A stretch of 64,000 bases of DNA. Source: Corynebacterium rouxii (GTDB taxonomy: Bacteria; Actinomycetota; Actinomycetes; Mycobacteriales; Mycobacteriaceae). The notes beneath the pieces are model-generated. The model saw only the letters and a program-made list of their open reading frames with translations, had not been told where the DNA came from and did no database searches. Each line of letters opens with the position of its first letter. The stretch's first letter is position 1. Both the position numbers and the translations under genes were made by a program. This document shows positions 15,537 to 24,978 of the stretch, piece after piece. The DNA lies in the NCBI RefSeq assembly GCF_902702935.1, contig NZ_LR738855.1, positions 62,001-126,000 of the forward strand, given 5' to 3'.

Positions 15537-17041
15537 TGGGCACCTCCTTGGTTGAGCTTGTTCAGATTCTCGATCAAAGAATCGAGAGTATCGGGAGCGG
15601 GTGATTCGGCAGGCTGATCAGCATCCTGCGTAGGCGCATGTGGCGCATGCGAGCTGGGGCGACCATTATGCGACGGGCGCACCGAAGGCAACTGGTGAGC
15701 CGACGTTGGACGCGACTCGTCAGGAGTACGCTCCGTTTCACTCGGAGTTGGCTCCGGGCTCGACGTAGGCAACGGCTCGGGGATCACAGTAGTGATTTGC
15801 GGTGTGGGAGTCTCCGTCACGGTAGCCGTCACAGGAGGTGGCGGAACCGAGGACTCTGAGCTTTGCGGCGTTTTATCAAAAAGATCATCAAACATGCCCT
15901 GACTTGCAGCCCACGCAGCAGTACCCAGCAACAATGCGGCCAACGCGCCAACCACAATGCCGGCCCCCCAACCACTAGATTGCTTCTCCGGCTCCTGGCG
16001 GGGTGTGCCAGCAGGAATCACCGTCGATGCCGGATACGCGGCAGCGGCAGCGGAAGCAGCAGGCACTTGGCCGGTAGCCGGAATAACCGTCGTAGGTTGC
16101 GCAGTAGCGCCCAGCGCATAAGTGGATTCCGTGGGGGCCGGCTGCGGCGCAATGTGCTGCAATGGTGCGGACTTAGGCTGTGGCGGGCGCTGCCCCATGC
16201 GGGTAGCAGAAACCGCCAACGCCAGCTCGTTGCCATCAGCATAACGGTGGGCCGGATCCTTGCGCAGCGCAATGCCGATCAACTCGCGCGCTGGGGCGGA
16301 CACACTAGTGGGCATAGCCGGTGGCGCTTGGTTGATGTGGGCGATAGCCACGGAGACTGAGGAGTCGCCGTTGAAGGGGCGCTGACCCACCAGCATCTCG
16401 TATCCCACAACGCCGAGGGAGTAGACGTCGGTAGCTGCGGTAACATCGCGGCCCTGCGCCTGCTCTGGGGAGACATACTGGGCGGTGCCTACCACCATGC
16501 CCGTTCGGGTCAGTGGTACTGCTGCGGCTGCTTTGGCGATACCGAAGTCGGTAATTTTTACCTGGCCGTTTTGGGTAATCAAAAGGTTGCCAGGTTTGAT
16601 GTCGCGGTGGACCATGCCCATACGGTGGATGATGGATAGTCCGTGGGCTGCCTGCTCGAGAACGTCGAGAGCAAGTTCTTCTTCGAGGCGACCTTTGCGT
16701 GCCAGCATGTCGGCGAGGGATTCGCCGCGAACGTATTCCATCACAATGAAGCACAGGGTGCGGCCCATGTCGTCGGTGACTTCGCGGTAGTCGTAGGTGC
16801 GCACCACGTTGTCGGAGTCGATGTGCTCGCTGGCGAGTGCCTCGTTGCGGAAGCGTGAGAGGAATTCTTCGTTGTCGGAGAATTCTGGGCGCAACACCTT
16901 GATGGCCACTTCGCGCTGGTTGCGGAGGTCGTCGGCAAGCCAAACCGTGGACATTCCACCGTTGCCCACCACCCATTGCAGGGCGTAGTCGGAACCGACG
17001 AGCGCCTGCAGTGCCGGATCAGGTGACTGTGATTGTGTCAT
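15533..17041 (-). CDS. pknA: PknA, serine/threonine kinase
   Basis: A 502-residue kinase paired with PknB. The N-terminal kinase domain has VGNGGMSTVWLADD, HRDIKPGNLLI and DFGIAKAAA. A proline/alanine-rich linker of about 80 residues precedes a single membrane helix (GIVVGALAALLLGTAAWAA). The outer part of about 110 residues is Pro/Ser/Thr-rich and has no PASTA domain. It follows pbpA by 12 bp in the operon. Confidence 0.97.
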   Translation of the reverse strand: MTQSQSPDPALQALVGSDYALQWVVGNGGMSTVWLADDLRNQREVAIKVLRPEFSDNEEFLSRFRNEALASEHIDSDNVVRTYDYREVTDDMGRTLCFIVMEYVRGESLADMLARKGRLEEELALDVLEQAAHGLSIIHRMGMVHRDIKPGNLLITQNGQVKITDFGIAKAAAAVPLTRTGMVVGTAQYVSPEQAQGRDVTAATDVYSLGVVGYEMLVGQRPFNGDSSVSVAIAHINQAPPAMPTSVSAPARELIGIALRKDPAHRYADGNELALAVSATRMGQRPPQPKSAPLQHIAPQPAPTESTYALGATAQPTTVIPATGQVPAASAAAAAYPASTVIPAGTPRQEPEKQSSGWGAGIVVGALAALLLGTAAWAASQGMFDDLFDKTPQSSESSVPPPPVTATVTETPTPQITTVIPEPLPTSSPEPTPSETERTPDESRPTSAHQLPSVRPSHNGRPSSHAPHAPTQDADQPAESPAPDTLDSLIENLNKLNQGGAQ

Positions 17042-17053
17042 GATGTCTCCCCT

Positions 17054-18514
17054 CTATCCTCGTGCTGCTAGGGCTGCTTGTGCTGCTGCGATGACGGCGC
17101 GGCCAATAGGCGCGGCCACGGAACCACCGGTGGCGGCTTGGCCGGCATCGCCACCGTTTTTCACCACCACGGCAACGGCAACGTCGGCATTAGCGGAAGG
17201 CCCGAAAGCGATGTACCAGGCGTGCGGGTTGGAGTTGCGGGAATCCTCACCGTGCTCGGCAGTACCTGTCTTAGAGGCAATGTCGGCGCCGGTGTAGCCA
17301 GCCGTGTGGCGTTCCGATAGTCGCATTAGGTCCGTCAACGTGGCGGCTACCTCGGGGGTGACGGCCTCGTTGATCTGGTGCGGCTTAGTCTCCTTAATCA
17401 CCTTGAGGTCTTGGCCGACGATCCGACTCACAAGGTGAGGCTCCATACGCTTGCCGCCATTGGCCACGGTGGCGGCTACGACGGCGTTGTGGAGCACGGA
17501 CATGGCAACGTCGCGCTGGCCGATCGACGACTGCCCGCGTGCCGACGGATCCGATACGTCACCGATGGTGCCAGGGGCCATATCGACGCCAAGATCGTAG
17601 CGATCATTCACGCCGAAAGCATGGGCGGCCTCATCAAATTTTTCTTGGCCAACATCAATACCCATCTGCACGAATGCGGTGTTGCACGAGTACTGGAATG
17701 CGGTAGCCAAGGTGACATTTTGGGAACCGGCACAGGTTTGTCCTGCATAGTTTTCCAAGGTGGTGATGCCGTCGGGAAGCGTAATGCGGTCTTGCCCCGT
17801 GAGCATCGAGCCCGGGCCGTAACCAGCGTTAAGGCCAGCCGCCGTGGTAATCACCTTGAAGGTAGAACCTGGTGGCAGCGTCTCTTGGGTGGCGTGGTTG
17901 AGCAGCGGGTTGCCGGGGTTGGCATTCAACGCAGCCCATGTTTCCTCGGCGGTATCGGGGTTGACGATCGCCGAGGGGTTATAGCTCGGGGTCGATGCCA
18001 TGGCAAGGATTTCGCCTGTCGACGGTTTGATCGCCACAACTGCGCCCTCGTAGCCGGCGTTGGCCATCTGGTTATACGCCACCTCTTGTACCTGCGGCAG
18101 CAAGGTGAGCTCGACGTTGGCTCCGCTGTGTTTACGGCCCAAAAGCTCATCTGTCCAGCGGCGCACTGACACGGAAGAATCCGTGCCACTGAGTACACCG
18201 TTGAGGTTTGACTCCATGCCCGAAGCCCCATAAATGTCAGACAGGTAGCCTTCGATCGGACCATAGATCGCAGGGTTGGTCACGTAACGACGCTGGTAGA
18301 AGCCATCCTCATCCTGGTAGGACTCGGCTAGTACCTGCCCGCCAGTGGAGATTTGACCGCGGGCCTGCGACTTCAACTCAATAAAGCCGCGTCGATTAAG
18401 CGCATTATGCGCGTATTTTTCCTGGCTAAAACCCTGAATGATCGTCAAGTTGACCAACAAAATCAGGATCAGCAACAGTGCGAACACACTGGTGAATCGG
18501 ATAGATCGGTTCAT
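17054..18514 (-). CDS. pbpA: PbpA, class B penicillin-binding protein
   Basis: A 486-residue transpeptidase with a short cytoplasmic start and one N-terminal anchor (FALLLILILLVNLTIIQGF). The active-site motifs are in order: STFK in PPGSTFKVITTAAG, SCN in YSCNTAFVQMG and KTG in ASKTGTAEHGED. It works with the glycosyltransferase RodA, whose gene overlaps its start by 4 bp, to make septal and polar peptidoglycan. The length is normal for actinobacterial PbpA. Confidence 0.97.
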   Translation of the reverse strand: MNRSIRFTSVFALLLILILLVNLTIIQGFSQEKYAHNALNRRGFIELKSQARGQISTGGQVLAESYQDEDGFYQRRYVTNPAIYGPIEGYLSDIYGASGMESNLNGVLSGTDSSVSVRRWTDELLGRKHSGANVELTLLPQVQEVAYNQMANAGYEGAVVAIKPSTGEILAMASTPSYNPSAIVNPDTAEETWAALNANPGNPLLNHATQETLPPGSTFKVITTAAGLNAGYGPGSMLTGQDRITLPDGITTLENYAGQTCAGSQNVTLATAFQYSCNTAFVQMGIDVGQEKFDEAAHAFGVNDRYDLGVDMAPGTIGDVSDPSARGQSSIGQRDVAMSVLHNAVVAATVANGGKRMEPHLVSRIVGQDLKVIKETKPHQINEAVTPEVAATLTDLMRLSERHTAGYTGADIASKTGTAEHGEDSRNSNPHAWYIAFGPSANADVAVAVVVKNGGDAGQAATGGSVAAPIGRAVIAAAQAALAARG

Positions 18515-19860
18515 CGGTGGGCCTCCTGACCTCGTGCGGCCTGCTCGTCCATAGACACCACGTCGTTGGCGGCGGCTTGTGTGGAGTGGGAGATCCTAAG
18601 GATCAGTCCGAGAAGAATGTAGTTAGCCATCAAGCTAGATCCGCCCTGAGACATAAACGGCGTGGTCAGACCCGTCATCGGCATCAGGGCGGTAATTCCA
18701 GCGGTGACCACAAAGACCTGGATGGCCAAGGTCAGCGAGAGGCCGGCAGCCATGAGTTTGCCGTAGGAATCACGTGCCCGCAGCGCAGTGCGCAGACCGC
18801 GGGTGATAAAGATAGCAAAGAGAATCAGCACGGCAGCAAGTCCAATAAAGCCGAGTTCCTCGCCAACGGCGGCGAGAATGAAGTCGGACTCAGCAACTGG
18901 GATCAGCTCTGGGTGACCTAACCCGAGCCCAGCGCCGGCTACGCCACCAGAAGACAGCCCGAAGAGTGACTGCGAGAGCTGGTAGCCCGTGCCGTTGAAG
19001 TTATCCAGTGGGTTAATAAAGTTGGTTACGCGCGACTGGATCTTGCTAGAGATCTGGTACAGCGCGGTACCGCCAACGGCCACAAGTGCTGCACCAATGA
19101 TCAGCCACGATACGCGGTTGGTGGCTAGGTACAGCATGCCGAGCACGGTGCTAAACAGCAGCAGTGCGGGGCCGAAGTCGTTTTCGCCGGCCATAACCAA
19201 AATGGCGAAGGCCCACACGCCGAGGATGGGGCCTAGGTCGCGGAGGCGCGGGAACTCGAGTCCAAGGAATCGGTAGCCGGCTACGTTAAATAGTGCGCGT
19301 TTATTGACCAAAAGCTGCGCGAAGAAAATCAGCAGCAAGATCTTGGAAAACTCACCTGGTTGCACGGAGAACGGTCCGATGGAGATCCAAATGTTGGCGT
19401 CGGCATTCATCTTGGTAGGCCACACCATGGGCAGTGCGAGCAGGATCAGGCCAAGCAAGCCCAGCACATAGGAGTAGCGCGACAACATCCGGTGGTCGCG
19501 AATAAACACCAAGACGGCGATCATGAGGAGGATACCCACAAGGGTCCAGATCACCTGGCGGCTAGCAAGGGCGGTGTCGCGTGCGAGATCGATGCGGTAC
19601 ACCATGACCAGCCCTAGCCCGTTGAGCACGCTGGCTACCGGCAGCATGACTTGGTCGGCATGCGGGGCGGTAAAGCATAGCGCGAGGTGGGCGATGGTGA
19701 AGACGCCAATAAAGCCGCCGATCACCCAGAGTGTTTCGGAGGTGACCGACAGCCCTTGGGCCATGTTGAGGTTAATCAGGGTGACTGCGATGAGCAGGGT
19801 TGCCATCACGAGTAGCCCGAATTCCACGGGGCGTGCGGTAATGCGTCGTAGGAAGGTCAT
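18511..19860 (-). CDS. rodA: RodA/FtsW-family peptidoglycan polymerase
   Basis: A 449-residue SEDS glycosyltransferase with about 12 membrane helices. Recognisable segments are SIGPFSVQPGEFSKILLLIF, GENDFGPALLLFSTVLGMLYL and the C-terminal GLTTPFMSQGGSSLMANYILL, which is the SEDS signature. The gene is flanked by pstP, whose stop is adjacent (1 bp), and pbpA, which it overlaps. Confidence 0.97.
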   Translation of the reverse strand: MTFLRRITARPVEFGLLVMATLLIAVTLINLNMAQGLSVTSETLWVIGGFIGVFTIAHLALCFTAPHADQVMLPVASVLNGLGLVMVYRIDLARDTALASRQVIWTLVGILLMIAVLVFIRDHRMLSRYSYVLGLLGLILLALPMVWPTKMNADANIWISIGPFSVQPGEFSKILLLIFFAQLLVNKRALFNVAGYRFLGLEFPRLRDLGPILGVWAFAILVMAGENDFGPALLLFSTVLGMLYLATNRVSWLIIGAALVAVGGTALYQISSKIQSRVTNFINPLDNFNGTGYQLSQSLFGLSSGGVAGAGLGLGHPELIPVAESDFILAAVGEELGFIGLAAVLILFAIFITRGLRTALRARDSYGKLMAAGLSLTLAIQVFVVTAGITALMPMTGLTTPFMSQGGSSLMANYILLGLILRISHSTQAAANDVVSMDEQAARGQEAHR

Positions 19861-21318
19861 TTATTTGACCTCCCTGCAGGTTTCGCCAGGCGTGGAGAGA
19901 TCATCGGGGGAGCCAGTACTGCTTGGCGACGCCGCCTTTGTGGTCGTAGGGGCTGCACTCGACGGTGCCGCTGGCTTCTTTTTATCCTTATCCTTTGGCT
20001 GCGCAGCCTGACGAGTAATACATGCTGGCAGGGTATGTTCTGCCAAGCGCTGTAGCTGCTGCTGCACTTCGTCGTAGCTGCCGTCGGGAAGCGTGGACAC
20101 CTGTCCGCGTGCCGACTCCTTCAGGTCGCTCAACCGGAACCGATGACAAGAATTTTCTGCGTCGGCAGAATCCACAAACGTGAGATCCCCCTCGGGACTC
20201 AAACAAGCGAACTGGTACGTGCTGTGCAAAGACTTGCCCAGCAAGGAGACGTCGATACCGTTTTCGATAACCAACGCACCCTGCGCAGTATCCGAATCCG
20301 CGGTGGTGACATAGTAGTTGTTCTTCACCATCGAAGAACCCCACCAACCAGCACTGATCAGCACAGCCAATACCACCAGCGCACTAATCACGGCCACCAT
20401 GCGGCGTCGTGGGCTGGGAGTAGCCTCCTTGACAGACTCCGGATCCGGAAGGATCACCTGAGGCTGGCGCTGCGCAATCGCCATCGCAGCCCGTCCCGCC
20501 GCCGTATCTGGGCGGGGATCCTCCGGCATGCTCGAATTAAGAGCGCCCACCGTCAGTGGTGTGACCGGCAACGATGCGACAGCAGCGGACTCATCCGAGT
20601 CATCCGCCTCTACAACATCTGCCACCACAACCGTGACGTTATCGGGGCCACCCGAACGAAGCGCCAAATCAACCAACCGACGAGCAGCCTCTTGGGGCGT
20701 GCCCTGCTGCAGAGTCGTCTCAATTGTCGAATGCGTGACCGGATCAGACAACCCATCCGAGCACAACAAGAAGCGATCGCCAGGGCGAATATCAATCATC
20801 TTCAACGTGGGCTCAACTGGGCGACCAGTATAAGCCTTCAAAATCATCGAGCGCTGCGGGTGTGTGGACACATCCTCAGGGGCCAGCTGCCCCTTATCCA
20901 CGAGGGACTGCACATAGGTGTCATCCACCGTGATCTGTTCCAACGCTCCATCGCGTAGCCGATAGCCACGGGAATCACCCACATGGCACATCGCCAAATC
21001 GGCACCGTTGAACATCAGCGCCGTCAGGGTGGTGCCCATGCCGTCGGTTTCCGGAACATCGCGGACACCTTGAGCGATGGCACGGTTGGCGTCGTCAGCT
21101 ACCGATGCCAACAACGCCAACATGTCGTTGTCGTCGGCGTCGGCGTCGAGACGCATCAAATGATTAATCATCAACTGCGAAGCAACCTCGCCAGCCGCAT
21201 GACCACCCATGCCGTCGGCAAGCGCAATGAGGTGAGGACCCGCATACGCCGAGTCCTCATTATTGCCTCGCACCAGCCCCCGATCGGAAGCCGCTGCATA
21301 ATTCAACCTCAGCATCAA
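19861..21318 (-). CDS. pstP: PstP, PP2C-type protein phosphatase
   Basis: A 485-residue Ser/Thr phosphatase that reverses PknA/PknB phosphorylation. The PP2C domain (1-235) has NEDSAYAG, LADGMGGHAAGEVAS, CHVGDSRGYRLRDG and GGPDNVTVVVADV, with the metal-binding aspartates in place. One membrane helix near 308-330 (VAVISALVVLAVLISAGWWG) leads to an outer domain ending in a Lys/Pro/Ser-rich tail. It overlaps fhaB by 4 bp. Confidence 0.97.
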   Translation of the reverse strand: MMLRLNYAAASDRGLVRGNNEDSAYAGPHLIALADGMGGHAAGEVASQLMINHLMRLDADADDNDMLALLASVADDANRAIAQGVRDVPETDGMGTTLTALMFNGADLAMCHVGDSRGYRLRDGALEQITVDDTYVQSLVDKGQLAPEDVSTHPQRSMILKAYTGRPVEPTLKMIDIRPGDRFLLCSDGLSDPVTHSTIETTLQQGTPQEAARRLVDLALRSGGPDNVTVVVADVVEADDSDESAAVASLPVTPLTVGALNSSMPEDPRPDTAAGRAAMAIAQRQPQVILPDPESVKEATPSPRRRMVAVISALVVLAVLISAGWWGSSMVKNNYYVTTADSDTAQGALVIENGIDVSLLGKSLHSTYQFACLSPEGDLTFVDSADAENSCHRFRLSDLKESARGQVSTLPDGSYDEVQQQLQRLAEHTLPACITRQAAQPKDKDKKKPAAPSSAAPTTTKAASPSSTGSPDDLSTPGETCREVK

Positions 21319-21803
21319 GCAACCAACCTCACCGTTGTACGACCAATCTTAATGTCACTACCAGCAGAAACCTTCTCCGGCTGATCAATGCGATAACCGC
21401 CCACATAGGTGCCATTGCGGGAATCCAAATCCTCCGCAAACCACTCACTACCACGCTTAATCAAACGAGCGTGACGAGCCGACGCGTAATCATCGCCCAC
21501 CACAAAATCGCAATCCTTCGAACGACCCAACGTAATCTCCGTCAAAGAACCCAACTGCATAGACGAACCCGTCAACGGGCCCTCAACCACAACAATCTGC
21601 TGAGGTGCGCCACCACGACGAGACACCTTCTTCAACGGACTCGACGCCGACGACACCCCAGGTCCCGTCACAGCCTGCGGTGCGACCGTCGTTTGAGCAG
21701 CCGACTTAGCATCCTTGCGCTGAATATAAAGAGCAAGAAGAATCAAGAGCCACAACAGAACCAACAAGGCAATGCGCAGCAAAAAAACAATGACGGATTC
21801 CAC
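21315..21803 (-). CDS. fhaB: FhaB, membrane-anchored FHA-domain protein
   Basis: A 162-residue protein with an N-terminal membrane helix (VFLLRIALLVLLWLLILLAL) and a C-terminal FHA domain (residues 75-160). The phosphothreonine-binding residues lie in LGRSKDCDFVVGDDYASARH and RNGTYVGGYRI. It is a target and reader of PknA/PknB phosphorylation (FipA in mycobacteria). It lies 13 bp downstream of fhaA. Confidence 0.95.
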   Translation of the reverse strand: MESVIVFLLRIALLVLLWLLILLALYIQRKDAKSAAQTTVAPQAVTGPGVSSASSPLKKVSRRGGAPQQIVVVEGPLTGSSMQLGSLTEITLGRSKDCDFVVGDDYASARHARLIKRGSEWFAEDLDSRNGTYVGGYRIDQPEKVSAGSDIKIGRTTVRLVA

Positions 21804-21816
21804 GAGGTAGGGCTCC

Positions 21817-22674
21817 TTAATTCGGCTCTACGATACGAACTTCAATATGAGAATGACCAACAGTAATCACGTCGCCATCCTCCAACAACCAGTTCTCTAC
21901 AGGAGTGTCATTCACCGTCGTTCCATTCGTTGACTTCAAATCAGTCAAAATGGCATCACGACCATTCCACGTAATCTCCGCATGCTGACGCGACACACCC
22001 GTATCCGGCAGTCGGAAATGGGCCTCATTAGAACGCCCGATAATATTCGAGCCCTCTTCCACCAGATACGTCCGCGACGAACCATCCTGCAACAACAAGC
22101 TCACCGTCGGAGTTGCCTTCGGCTCCGGAACCGGAACCTCCGTATAAACAGCATCCGGCGCCTGCGCCGTCATGTACTCCGTCCGAGGATCAGCATCATA
22201 AGAATTCATGCCGGACTCGCTTTCATAGTTGCTTTCATCATTAGTAGGCGCTGCAGCCGCCGCATCATCTTCAACCCCAATAAAGCGGCTGTACTCCTGC
22301 GGGGCAGGATCAAAAGCTGACGACGCATGCAGCTGGCCAGTACGAAGACCCGAATCCGCGGCGATCGTGACCACCACCGGACCCTCAGTAGACCAGCCCT
22401 GATTACGCGTATAACGCGACAAACGATCCGCAAAATCATCAGCCAACGACGGATACCGCTGGGCCAAATTCTGCGCATCCTTTCGGCTCACACGCACACG
22501 GAACACATTCGGAGACTCCACACCGCCCTCATAAGTGCGCACGATATTATCCTGCACCTCTTGCTTAAGCAGTTCCTCAATCTCCGCCGGAACGAGCTTG
22601 CCACCGAAAACGAAGGCGAAACTATTATCCAAGCCACGCTGCATAGCACTATCGAGCTTGGCCACCTTGCCCAT
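21817..22674 (-). CDS. fhaA: FhaA, DUF3662 and FHA-domain protein
   Basis: About 285 residues from the ATG at 22674, which gives MGKVAKLDSAMQRGLDNSFA as in relatives. An upstream TTG at 22683 is better spaced from the AAGGAGG site and may be the real start. The N-terminal DUF3662 domain (FVFGGKLVPAEIEELLKQEV) is followed by a low-complexity linker. The C-terminal FHA domain has IIGRSNEAHFRLPDTGVSRQ and LKSTNGTTVND. FhaA links the kinases to cell-wall synthesis. It is the first gene of the seven-gene operon. Confidence 0.93.
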   Translation of the reverse strand: MGKVAKLDSAMQRGLDNSFAFVFGGKLVPAEIEELLKQEVQDNIVRTYEGGVESPNVFRVRVSRKDAQNLAQRYPSLADDFADRLSRYTRNQGWSTEGPVVVTIAADSGLRTGQLHASSAFDPAPQEYSRFIGVEDDAAAAAPTNDESNYESESGMNSYDADPRTEYMTAQAPDAVYTEVPVPEPKATPTVSLLLQDGSSRTYLVEEGSNIIGRSNEAHFRLPDTGVSRQHAEITWNGRDAILTDLKSTNGTTVNDTPVENWLLEDGDVITVGHSHIEVRIVEPN

Positions 22675-22865
22675 GATCGACAAAGAACTTCGCCTCCTTA
22701 AACTTTCTCGGTTAAACATAGTGACAACACGATGGCACTAAGTATAGGTGTCCAACGCCTATGTCCCTAGCTGTGTGCATTGACCCACTGGTATGAAGCG
22801 GGGTGCTGGCCCATGTAGAAACAGTGCTTGACGTTGACATTTGTGCGGAAAACTTAATGGTGTGA

Positions 22866-22871
22866 TATAGT
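22866..22871 (+). promoter_or_regulatory. probable -10 element of the tRNA-Leu promoter
   Basis: TATAGT preceded by TGTGA gives an extended -10 at a suitable distance (33 bp) from the tRNA 5' end. A ttgaca at 22834-22839 lies too far upstream for ideal spacing, so only the -10 is called. Confidence 0.35.
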
Positions 22872-22903
22872 AGCGCAGTCGCAAAAAATTTGCTTCACCA
22901 CCT

Positions 22904-22987
22904 GCCCAGGTGGCGGAATTGGCAGACGCGCTGGCTTCAGGTGCCAGTGTTCGCAAGGACGTGGGGGTTCAAGTCCCCCCCTGGGCA
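22904..22987 (+). tRNA. tRNA-Leu (anticodon CAG)
   Basis: The acceptor arms gcccagg and cctgggc pair over 7 bp. The anticodon stem ctggc/gccag holds the loop ttcaggt, so the anticodon is CAG, reading CUG leucine codons. A long variable arm (tgttcgcaaggaca region) marks a class II tRNA. The T loop gggggttcaagtccccc is standard. The CCA end is not encoded. Confidence 0.97.
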
Positions 22988-23013
22988 CAAAGAGCAGTTC
23001 ACGAACTGCAACG

Positions 23014-23060
23014 GCCGGAGGTCACAAACTCGAAAGAGGGCGTGTCCTCCGGTTTTTTGT
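23014..23060 (+). terminator. intrinsic terminator after tRNA-Leu
   Basis: The arm gccggagg (23014) pairs with cctccggt, ending at 23053, and is followed by ttttttg. Confidence 0.8.
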
Positions 23061-23115
23061 TTTGTTGTGGGCAGGGTGGGCGGATTGGGGGCTAAAACCG
23101 TATTGACACGTCACC

Positions 23116-23207
23116 GTGAGTAGTTCGTGCCAAATTAAATCATTTCTTATGTCTCCGACCTGCGGAAATGTAAAACGGCTCAAAAAGTTTTGGCACGAAC
23201 TACTCAC
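23116..23207. mobile_element. 92-bp MITE-like inverted-repeat element, copy 1
   Basis: The ends are inverted repeats of GTGAGTAGTTCGTGCCAAA, and the whole unit can fold into one long imperfect hairpin. The same 92-bp unit is found at 24850, 28959 and 53767. Copies 1 and 2 share orientation and differ at one base, whereas copies 3 and 4 are inverted relative to them and more diverged inside. It has no coding capacity, so it would need a transposase supplied in trans. It lies 22 bp from the stop of the membrane-protein gene at 23229. Confidence 0.85.
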
Positions 23208-23228
23208 TGAAACTGCTTCCCAAAGTAT

Positions 23229-23744
23229 TTATTCTTCAGGATTGCGGTTAAACGTTAGTGCATAGCCCACTGCTGGTAGGGAAGACGCGAATAAGTATGT
23301 GTAAATCATGTACAGCCCAGCGAATATGGCGAGAAGGTTTGGGCTAAGGGGGGAATCGGGGGCTATAAGGCTAGTGCTGGCAATGATGGCCGCGAGACCT
23401 CCGATAAAAAGTAAGCTAAGTGCGGTGCTGAGGGAGCGCTGACGCCATTTATTAATCACAGCTTTTTCGTAGTCGTCAAGACGGTCTTCGGGTGCCATAT
23501 CTTTGAGATCGATGGTCGATCGCAGGATCGTCCAGCATGTCATTGCGATAAACATGCATGCGATAAAAACCCAGATGAAGTGAATCCATATAAACATGAG
23601 GAGCTCAAAGATTAAGGCTAGGACTAGACTAACGAAATACCCTGTGACTAAGAGGTGGGTAGATCGGGGGTTGCGCCATCGGGGATAGGGATTGCCGTTG
23701 CTGATGGCGAAATCGTAGAAGCGTTCTTTGATTTGAGAAGTCAT
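23229..23744 (-). CDS. four-helix membrane protein of unknown function
   Basis: A 171-residue membrane protein with four predicted helices. The first pair includes HLLVTGYFVSLVLALIFELL and FIWVFIACMFIAMTCWTIL. The second pair includes LSLLFIGGLAAIIASTSLIA and IFAGLYMIYTYLFASSLP. The start chosen is the ATG (MTSQIKERFYDF) 4 bp after the regulator stop. Such pairs, an XRE regulator and a small membrane protein, often control each other, but I do not recognise the family. Confidence 0.75.
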   Translation of the reverse strand: MTSQIKERFYDFAISNGNPYPRWRNPRSTHLLVTGYFVSLVLALIFELLMFIWIHFIWVFIACMFIAMTCWTILRSTIDLKDMAPEDRLDDYEKAVINKWRQRSLSTALSLLFIGGLAAIIASTSLIAPDSPLSPNLLAIFAGLYMIYTYLFASSLPAVGYALTFNRNPEE

Positions 23745-23748
23745 CGGG

Positions 23749-24012
23749 TCATGCTCCTTGAGTGAGGCTTGCAGCGGTGAGGGGGGTGAAAGGTATGCGT
23801 GAGAATATCGCCTCAATAGGTAGGTTGAATACGTCGCAAATACGAAGGGCAAGATCGAGGCTGGGGGAGTGATCTCCTCGTTCTAGTGCACCAATGGTTT
23901 GTGGGTTGACGTCTACAAGCTCCGCGAGTTGTGCGCGAGACATATCTCGTTCGGTGCGCAGTACGCGGATGCGGTTGTAGATACTCCGTTCAAGCTTTTT
24001 CTTTGGAGACAT
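23749..24012 (-). CDS. XRE-family HTH regulator
   Basis: An 87-residue repressor-like protein with a single HTH (IRVLRTERDMSRAQLAELVD, then VNPQTIGALERGDHSPSLDL), close to the YozG/SinR-like small regulators. The start MSPKKKLERS at 24012 is preferred over the upstream ATG at 24048. It is cotranscribed with the membrane protein that follows 4 bp downstream, and it probably autoregulates the pair. Confidence 0.85.
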   Translation of the reverse strand: MSPKKKLERSIYNRIRVLRTERDMSRAQLAELVDVNPQTIGALERGDHSPSLDLALRICDVFNLPIEAIFSRIPFTPLTAASLTQGA

Positions 24013-24061
24013 GCAATATAGTGTTGTATAAACACAACAAATTGTCAACGTTTACAACGAT

Positions 24062-24849
24062 TTATATGTCTATGCTCCCGTTTATCTGGACCTGTGTTTC
24101 GCCACCTACCCAGATGCCTGAGGCATCATCAAGGATGGTGATTTTTCCAGCTGCGCCCACAAACTTTCCTTGGAATGCTTCGTATTCGTTGTCCACCTTG
24201 TTTTGTTTGCGTAGCCATTGAGCGATGGCGGCATTCAATGAACCTGTGACTGGAACCTCTCCAGTACCTACAAATGTGCGTACATGGACGTGAGTGCGGT
24301 CGGCTATCGCAATGACCCCAAGACGCTTTCCTATGGAAAGTGCTGTCGGAGTAAGAGTGGGAAGAAGATCTATATCGGCTAGTTGAATAAGTTGTCAACG
24401 TGGACCGTTTACTCCCCAGACGGCAGTGGCGATGTTATGAACAGAAATTCCTAGAGATTCGGCGACTTCTTGGATCTCGCTGGTAGTCAGAGGGGCGTTG
24501 CATGTGAGGGGTGGTGCTGAAAAGAAAAGGTCGAGTTATCATTTCGGATTGTTATGAGGCCAGCGGCGCATTCTTGTACGAGAACATCGTGTCTTTGTGG
24601 TTTCCACCAAATTCAAGCCAAGCACGTGCAGAACCTAATGTTGGGTGGCCGGCGAACGGCAGTTCTTCGGTACGAGTAAAGATACGTACACGGTAATCTG
24701 CATCGGTTGTTGTCGGAGCTGATAAGAAGGCAGTTTCGGAGAGATTTAGCCACCGTGCAATATTCTGCATCTGGGTAGTGGACAGATTATTTGCGTTACC
24801 GACGACGGCAAGTGGATTACCTGTGAAAGAACCGTATTGACACGTCACC
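24062..24849 (-). pseudogene. PhzF-family isomerase, interrupted
   Basis: Reading backward from 24849, GSFTGNPLAVVGNANNLSTT, then NLSETAFL and TEELPFAGHPTLGSA are the PhzF-family N-terminal half, with the catalytic glutamate in the SETAF segment. The frame shifts near 24530-24545. The C-terminal half continues as EVAESLGISVHNIATAVWGV, then an in-frame TGA at 24395-24397, then TGEVPVTGSLNAAIAQWL and ends ETQVQINGSIDI. The 5' end is lost where the MITE copy 2 (24850-24941) begins. At least three lesions therefore inactivate it. Confidence 0.85.
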
Positions 24850-24941
24850 GTGAGTAGTTCGTGCCAAATTAAATCATTTCTTATGTCTCCGACCTGCGGA
24901 AATGTAAAACGGCCCAAAAAGTTTTGGCACGAACTACTCAC
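24850..24941. mobile_element. 92-bp MITE-like inverted-repeat element, copy 2
   Basis: Same unit and orientation as copy 1 at 23116, with one base difference. It sits at the 5' edge of the phzF pseudogene. The 20 bp to its left (aaccgtattgacacgtcacc) are also identical to the left flank of copy 1. Confidence 0.87.
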
Positions 24942-24978
24942 TTCGGCGCTAAACACCCCCGCCACGGCATCGCGGCGC

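Noticed and set aside
17378..18169. A 263-codon plus-strand frame opposite pbpA
   Set aside because: It is the antisense shadow of pbpA, without a start signal or family motif.
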